64,000 nt of DNA from NCBI GenBank assembly GCA_023846275.1, contig CM043869.1, forward strand, positions 38,962,737-39,026,736, in the 5' to 3' direction. Below the pieces are notes generated by a model, which saw only the letters and a program-made list of their open reading frames with translations, searched no databases and had not been told where the DNA came from. Positions 52,229 through 61,200 of this stretch are shown piece after piece. This stretch comes from Vanilla planifolia. Its lineage: Eukaryota; Streptophyta; Magnoliopsida; Asparagales; Orchidaceae. The number at the start of each line of letters is the position of its first letter. The stretch's first letter is position 1. Made by a program: the position numbers and the translations under genes.

Positions 52229-55200
52229 ACACCAGCCCTAATATGCCTAAAGAGTAAAAGGTGATTTCATGGAAACAAAAAAGTATATTACTAAAAGATT
52301 CCTGAATCTACTTGCTACTAACAAAAAGAAGGAAATGGTCAAGTGCTGTAAAACACGTAGCAACTCATTTCAAAACTGAAACTAATATCAGCCATTAACA
52401 AATTGGAAAAGGAGGGACATAATAATCTATTCATTTAAACAAAAACCTATAGGAAAAAAGAAATATCAAACTTCTCCATGCACATAGTATCACACTATGG
52501 TTTGGACAAGCAGAAATTTGAATAGGACAAGCATAGTCATATAAGCAAACATCAACCAAGGAATGCAAAGAAAAAACTTGAATATAATGTATATAGGAAT
52601 GTAGGCAAATGAGCATGTTAAACAACCATAAACTAATTGACTAAATTAAGAAACCACTTAGAAAGACAACACCTGTATTGCAATGTAAAAGATGGTTAGC
52701 ATTAATTCTCTATTAGCAAAACAATGAAGAAAACAGTTTGCAGATGCATAGAAGCATTCAGAAGATTAGTGGCTGAAACAATCTTAACAAAGCAATAGAT
52801 CATAAAACACAAGAACATATGTTGAGGACCTAAAATATCTGTTAATTTAGATTCACATTAAACATTAAAAATGTCAAAATTCATAACAATAGTGATTAAA
52901 AAAGAAATCTGAGGTGAATCAATCTACCAAAACAGCTATAGTACCTGCTGGATTGTTGAAACAACTCTAGCAAGTGCTTTCACAATAGTTTCCACAACAT
53001 TTGTGTTTTTTGGATTCCTGTCAAAATAATCAATAACATGACTGCATGTACCCACAATAGATCTGAAGAAAATCTGATAATAAGTTAAATAACTCTTTAA
53101 CAAATTTGATTGTATGATCATTCAGCTTACACCAAACAACCAAAAACTTATTCATTGTTTCAGTAAATAAACATTTACTTGAAAAGGACTAACAAGTAAT
53201 GGTGGTTCAACAAAAATGCTTTTGGAATCTAAAATTGCAAATCTTCACTCACTAACTCCTAGAACATATGCATAAAAATGAATTTCACTCAATCTCTCTA
53301 CTGCTCTCCAAAGAAGAAAATATCAGACTAACAATTTCTCCTAGTTTCACCATCTATCATCTTCTTCAACCGACTCACCAATGGCTCTCCATACCATTCT
53401 ACTTACAATTTAGCAAGGCATACACTTTCAAATATCTATGTCCATGAAAAGCAAGCCTATTTGTGCTAAAATTGTTCACAACTGCATTGTTGGATATTCA
53501 AACGGTTTTCAAAGCTCAAGCACCTACATTTTTTATCACACAATTGCCGATCATCATCAACAACACAACTCGTATCGAATTAGAGAAAAAATTGCACAAG
53601 CTAGGAAGACCAACACAAAATTTTAATCCGATTAGCTTATAGGTCAAATTCAATTCATCTTCTTTAGGCATTCTCTCTTACCATTTCCAACTACAAAATA
53701 TAATAGCAAATTATAAAAGGATCAATGTATTGGAAAATCTCAATAAATTTATTGTAATTGTTGAAACTTTGATCTATATGTGACTATTTTAATGACAATA
53801 AAATCATTTTTTAAATAATAATATTTTTTTTGGAAATGTTTTGGATCATGTATCTCAAGAAATTTGGAGAGCTTGATTATGACTCAAGAGTTAAATTAAT
53901 AGCGTTCGATGGAAATATAACAGATATCAAACATGAATCTTGAGCTTAATTGGAGAAATTCTATTTAAGATATCTTTATTTAATTTAAAATGTTAACTAT
54001 AACAATACTCTTGAGGTACTAGAACAAATGATAAGGATTTGAATATATGTGATAAAAAAAATTTCTAAAACTTATTCGTCCACATAACTCATCACAATTA
54101 GGTTCTTTTAGACATGCATTTATGTATAATTCTTTAATTATAGAAATGCTTTTTGAAAGCTTAAAGGATTAGTTTGCAATAACTAGACACACTTAGCAAA
54201 CTTTAGAATGAAAAGATTGATCATTGCCACTTCATTCTATAGTACAATGTCCTTATTGTACAAGATATGTAGTTTACCTTGTGTAAGTACGTAGGCTGAG
54301 TGAACGGTACATTGAACGAAAATTGGTAAATGGAGTTTTTCGTATGATACATTAACTTTAATATATAATACGTTCAATTCAAACTCTTTCATACACCGGA
54401 GGATTAAGTAATGCACTAAATGTTTAACATGAACCGAGACTTTCGTACGGCACAAAAATACTTGTAGTAAAATACATTTAGTTTATGCAAGTCCAGGTCT
54501 AGTAAGGTAAGCCAAACTCGAGGATTTCGCATGGTATGTTTTTATTTAGCGTATGGTACGATTAGTAAAAATTGGCATCTAAATTGATGGAACGACAAAT
54601 TTGTATGGTGTGGTCATAATTCTTCTACAATGGTACGATACGGGCCATTGTTATGACTTTGCATTTTGGTTTTTACTTGATGTTTTGGTCATTTTGTAGG
54701 GTTTTTTAGCTCAATGACTATAGAATACTTTGGCCCAGAATTGTAAATTATATTATAAGCCAATTCTTGTAAAGTTCTTTGACCCTGTACTTTATAAAGT
54801 CCTTTGCCCTGATATTTTTAAGGTATTTTGATCAGATGTGGAGTTTTGCCTACCCTCTTTCGTGAAAGGCATATTAGTGTTTGCCTAGTCTTTTAGTTGA
54901 GTGTGGACATAGATCTGGTTTATATCAAACCACTTATAAATCTATTATGTCATTTACTTTATTGTACCCTCACGCAAAGTATTTAAAAATTAACAATAGT
55001 TTTTAAAACAATTAAGAAATAATTAAATAACATAAAATAATTTTATTTTTTCTTTGTAGATTGGAGAATTGAGATTTTTACAATTCATCCCTCCTTTTGA
55101 GTGGATATTTAGCTCCTATTTTTTTAACAACAATAAATTCATACAACAACAATTTACAATCTTATTGTGTTGAGTAATCTTATCTAAAATCTTTCCATCC

Positions 55201-58200
55201 TATCAGTTAGCAACCCTTCTTTAAGATTCAAGTATGCCAAATCATTCTAATAGTTTCTAACCATGTCTATGTTACACAACTTATTATTATCATTAAGAGA
55301 ATTGAGATACTTTTTCTTATTAAAGCATTAAGTGGTTTACATTTAATATGTCCAAACCATTTAAGCCAACTTTTCCTGAAGTTATCTTCAATCAAAGCTA
55401 CCCTAATGTTATTTCATATGCATTCAACACTAATCATGTCCTTTTTTAATATAGCCAAACCACATATTATCATGTCTAAAAAAGACAATTCTAATATCAA
55501 GGTGGTAACTCACACCAAAAACATTTAATGTTATATGACCTTGATAATCATATTATAACCTATTAAAACTTAATCCTAACCTTATGTGTGATGATTCAAA
55601 CACACCAATCACAAGAAAAAGATCCATTTCAACAAATCTTTGTAAATCATATCAATGACATTCCCATTGATTTCTTCTTGATGAGGGACAGACCCTAGAT
55701 GACAAAATGTCTTTCTTCAATACTATAAGGTAACTAATTCTCATCTCTACATAATTTGTACCCAAACTCGAAGAAACCTCTAACCTATATATTCAATTTT
55801 ATAACTAGTATTACAAAAACCCAAAGACTCTTAAGTCATTAAGCCATTCTTCACAACTCTAGTCTTGCCTTAGCCCCATCCCCAATGATATCAACAAATA
55901 AATATAACCAACAAAAATCATGTGCATTAAATTAAAATCATTCTTCATAATTCTAGCATTTTCTAGCCCCATTCCTTACAATCACTAAAGAAACATATGC
56001 CATGACACTTTATCATGAACTCAATCAATAAAACATTCATAACTAATGCAAATGGATAAACACTTAAAAGCAAAGATTTGATGAAGTTTAGCTATAATTG
56101 CCAAATATAAAAGCAATACTCATTAAATGCATACACATGTTATTGCTCCATCATACATATCTTTAATAACCCTAGTGTATAGCGATAACTCTCTTCTTTT
56201 CTAAATATTTCAAAGTACATCCACAAAAAATTACAATGCCTATTCAAATTCCAAAATTAAGAAAAGATGATTATTAATTGTCCAAAAATTCTCCATTAAA
56301 ACTTTCAAAAACAAACACAAACTGATTTTAGTATATGTTAGCTACATATCTTAATCTACAATCAAGTACTCCCTTAAAGATTCAAAGTCAACTTAATCCC
56401 TTATAATGACCACAATATTGTGAATATCTCAATTGTTCTTATAAATTGGCATCCAAATACTTTTACCCTACTCAAACATTTAAGTGTCATCAAACAATTA
56501 AGTAAACAAAAAGACTCCTCTCAAACATTTTCATGCATTTTTAGAATAGGAATCAAGGTTAGGCACATTTCCAAATTTCATATATTTCAAATCTCACCTC
56601 ACCTTTATTTTATGAATTTGTTAATAACAAAATAAAATTATGTATTCTTTCAAACTACTAAACTCCTTTAAATCAATCACTAATGCATTTTGACCATTGA
56701 CTTTCACAATCTATACCATCCAAGTTCTCTTGTAAGTATTCAAAAATCACTTTCATCACTAAAAGCCTTTTTGGATTCCATTTATGGTAGTTTATTTCTC
56801 TCTCCCAATTTTTTGTCCGATTTTCATTCATGTTATAGTTTCTATCACTAACTCTTTGTAACTTGGAGCATACATTAAAATTCTCCAAGCTAGTTCTCTG
56901 CAATAATACATGCATAACAAGAAAAACTATCATAAATGAGATTAGCTTCCCCATCTCTAACCTAAGAATCTCATTCTAAAACATCGATAACAAAAAAAAT
57001 TCTATTTTTTCAAGAATATTTCACCATGTAATAGTTTTAATTTATTTTTCTATTACAACATTATAGGTGGATATCTAATCTCAAACAAATTAACGAAGTT
57101 AATTGGTCAATTATTATCTAGGAATGACCTTACAATCTTTGCAATCTAGACAATATGTTTCTTCATCAAAAAAATAATCTATTTGCAATTTTGTTTTTTA
57201 TTGAAGTTCCCTTAAAGAGGCCCTTTTGTTGAGGTAGAGCCTCTAGCATGATGGGGCCTTCACAATGGACGGCTTTATTAATTGAAATTTCTTGTTAGTT
57301 GGAAAGAAAACTTGGCTAACAAATAAACTCCTAACGTTAAATCATCTGACTAAGGTGAGCTCCTCTCCTCTGAGCTTTGCTTTTATACTAATCATATACT
57401 CTTCAAGCTTCTTAAAGTAATGGCAATCATAAGACCATACGCTTAAGTAAACATTAGAATTGTTTGCATTATTCATTCTCCCCAAACTCATAATGATCAT
57501 GGAAGTCCTTTGCTTGTTTTGTTTAAGTCACAAACTGAGTAATCAAGTCTCCAAATTATTTAGCTTATTAGGATCTCTTGTATCAACTATTCAAAAATTT
57601 TCCATTATATAAGCATCAAACTCGATTTAGATGTATAGACATAATAACATTAATAGCTTGTCTAACAACTAGAAATTTTAAAATTATTATTGTATCCTCA
57701 TTTCTCTTAACATCCATTGAAATCAATTCACATTTAAAATTATACCGACTCTATTTCTACATGATTCTTATGAAATTCCAAAAGTTGGTTCTTAATGCAT
57801 AAATTTCCTAGACCTTCTTACCCAACCACTTAGTCTTCCTAAGAACAAAGATATCCACCAACTCCATTAACTTGCCAATTAAAATACCAATATTTGAAAG
57901 TCGTTATCCAAACATATTGCCTTAAAGAGCATCATTAGCCCCATACATCCAAGGTAATATGGGAATTCTCATACATTTTTAACCATTACTAAAATTTCAT
58001 TAAAAAAATCATGAAGATGGTTCAACATGATGATAAGATTGTCATTGCAAGTACTTGTTTTCGCGAGTTGCATTGCTTTCGAATCATTTTGAAAACCTGC
58101 ACACTTGCTCATCTTTCCTTAGCATTTACTTTTCCAGCATACTTGTACTGCACGGTTAACTTGCTTAGATTCAAGTGACTTACCATTGAGATCTTACGTC

Positions 58201-61200
58201 TCTGGACACAGATGTTTGGGATTATATTACTGTTATACAGCTTTAGCATGCTTCACTTTAAATATCATCACAAAAAGTTTTGCACTTGAAATTTACCACA
58301 AGAAGAACTGTAATATGAACTTGTTGGGGAAATTGCCACAATTTTATGTAATACAAATGTTTGAGTTCAAAATTTTTAATTCACAAGATAGTAGATATGG
58401 AAGTTTCACCTGGTTTTACCATTAATTGACTGGCACTATTTATAATATGAAAAAGGATGCTCTATTTCACTATTCTCAGGGTTGAATACTTTATCCTATT
58501 TTATATGTTTGGTTAATCAGATGTTCAACAAATTTCCAAGCAAGATTTATGCACTTCAATTTTTATATCATGCATTACCATATAACTAGTAATTACATTC
58601 ATCAGCTACAAGCAAAGTGCTTCCTCGTGCACCATTTTTTGGATGAGGAAACACCAAAATGCTTTGCAATTTTTGATGCACTCAATTTTTTCTATTGTAG
58701 CCAAACAAAAAGGACTAATCCTAAGAATATTCTACACCACAAAAAGCATCCACATGAACAAATCACATGATAATTTGATCAACATTCTCGTTGAATCTTT
58801 TAGCTGGAGCAATATGTTCAATCTTGCCCTTAGATTAGATATTATGATTATCTTTAGTTCATCCGCCATTTGACCAAATTCATTTAAATAGCAATAAATG
58901 TATGTAAAGGATGACAAACTCAAATTACTTGGATGGTTCAATACAACTATTGGACAGGCAGGTAAATGAATCAAATTATCAGATTTATGCAAGAAAAGAG
59001 CTTTATTGAATGCCACAAAAAAAAAATCCCTCTCCCTTCAAAACACCAACAAACATTCACATGCTGCAACTTTTGTTACATAACAAGGCAATTCATTTCT
59101 ATACCATGATCAAGGCATAAACTAGAAATTTTCAGACATTTAGAAGGATATAAAAGTTGCCTGATTCAACAGACAATACAACCGATCAAACGTACTAGTC
59201 ACGTCAGCAATTACAAAACATTTACCAGATAAAAAATGTTATCGACTACAATCTGGATGAAACAACTCAACGATTTCAAATAATCAGGCACGCACTCAGT
59301 GAAGGCAAAAAGAACAATAAACCAAATTAGTTAATTAGATAAAAGAGCAGCTTGATTTCCCACGAAGCTAAAAAGGCAAGCCAGTTCTTCAAACTTACAT
59401 ATCAAAGTTCTGAAATAGCAGACGCAGTGTTCGTACTTCCACCGAAAATCCCTGTAGTACAGTATCAAACTTAGATTTCTTTAGGCCATAAAAGTTTTAA
59501 TATTCCAATCACAGTTAGTTTCGTAGCTACCCTCAAAACTTCGAGAACAAGTATTCGATGCCAGAGAGGTACATCAAGACAAGTGACCTTAACCAGCATA
59601 TTGAGGAAAACCTGTAAAACAAAATGGAAAAGCATACTGCAAACTACAGAAACAGAAACCTGCAAGGTTGGATGGCAAAACGACTGTAATATTGGCCTCG
59701 GATAAATAGGAGTTTGGTTTTAGGGGCCAATGAAAACTAAATCAGATGGATAGGTACAAAAAAGCATTTCAGCTTGTGATAAGTTGATATGAATAATTCA
59801 GAAGTTGGGGCCAGCTATAAAGTTTTATAAATTGTCTCTGAGAACCACATTTAACAAGATTGAATGAATGGACCAAACGTGAGGCCATTAAACAGGTTTT
59901 TTGGGCATATATTTAACAAAGACAGATCAACTGAAAACAGAAATTCAAGAAAAAAATCTATTTCATTGACTACAGATACAATGAAAACTGAAGTAAGAAC
60001 ACGAGAGGATGTATCACAGCATTGGAAAAGCAGGACAAGATTGAAAACTATGTACAACCATTGCTCCTTAAATGGGTACATCATCATTCACCAAAAATGC
60101 AGCAGTAACTGAATAAATGCACCCATAGAAGAAGTTGTAATTTTATGCCCTGGAGAGTTAAAAGGTATTCAGTCAGCTTTGTGTGTAAAACATGGTTATG
60201 CCAAGGAGAAAGATTTCGAAGAGCATTGCATAGAATATCCACCAATTGTTAGCAGAAACTGCTAAATTAGTAGAGACATAACAAGCAAAGCTGCCATTTT
60301 ACTGGGAAGACATGCAAAACCATGCATTTACCACTCAAAATGAAGAAGAAATCCATAAGATTGCCGATGGGGATAATAAGAGAACTTCAAGAATTCATGG
60401 ACGACATTCAAGGTTGTGAATGACAACGTTTTCACGTTACTTTTCGAGCAGGATAGCTTCCTAGAAAATCCTTTTTTTATAATTACTATGCCTAGAAGTT
60501 GAATCATCAAACTTGATACTACAGTTGTTAAAAAGCAACATTTTCTGGATAACAGAACTTTACTTAATAAATTAATAAATTTTAAAATTCACCGATATGA
60601 TGATTTATGAAAATTGGCTTCCATCAATAAGATTCTTAAACAATTCTCTTATTGTGATTTATATGTTGGTATTGTCGTTATTTTAATGCAATAATTATGT
60701 TACTCATGATTATGAGATAGTTAGTGGGCTACACTAAAAAACGTAGGCAATTCTGTACTGTTTTGCACCCAAACCCAAGTTACAACTCATAATATGGCAA
60801 TTATTGAATGGTAAAGCTAAAAACAAGTTCTTCCCAAATCAAACATCATAAGGTGTGCCCGTATGACATTCTTATTCTCATGTTGACATTTAAAGAACAA
60901 ATTAAAAAGACTTAAATCGACAAAAATGAAAGGCCGATCATCGACGTATGGAAATCTAAATGCACAAAAATGCAACAAGATAGTACCTCACTTTCAGTAA
61001 CAAGGAATGAACTATAAAGCCTGATAACATGAGCAACTGAACGTAGAACCAATCGTCGAAATGTAGGTTCCCCAGATTCACCCTCTAGCTGAATGAGTAT
61101 AAGATGAAAAGTATAATGGAGAATAGATGAAAATCGTCATGCCAACTAAAGCGTACATGTTAGGCAATTGTCAGCATGTAATGTAGCAAGTCAGCATCTA

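Larger units (their letters stand above)
53018..59398 (-). other. MON2 intron, 6,381 bp
   Basis: Holds an LTR-like segment (about 54240-54990) and an RTE-type LINE fragment (about 55140-55800). The rest (53018-54240, 55800-59398) is AT-rich with no element I can name. Confidence 0.8.
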
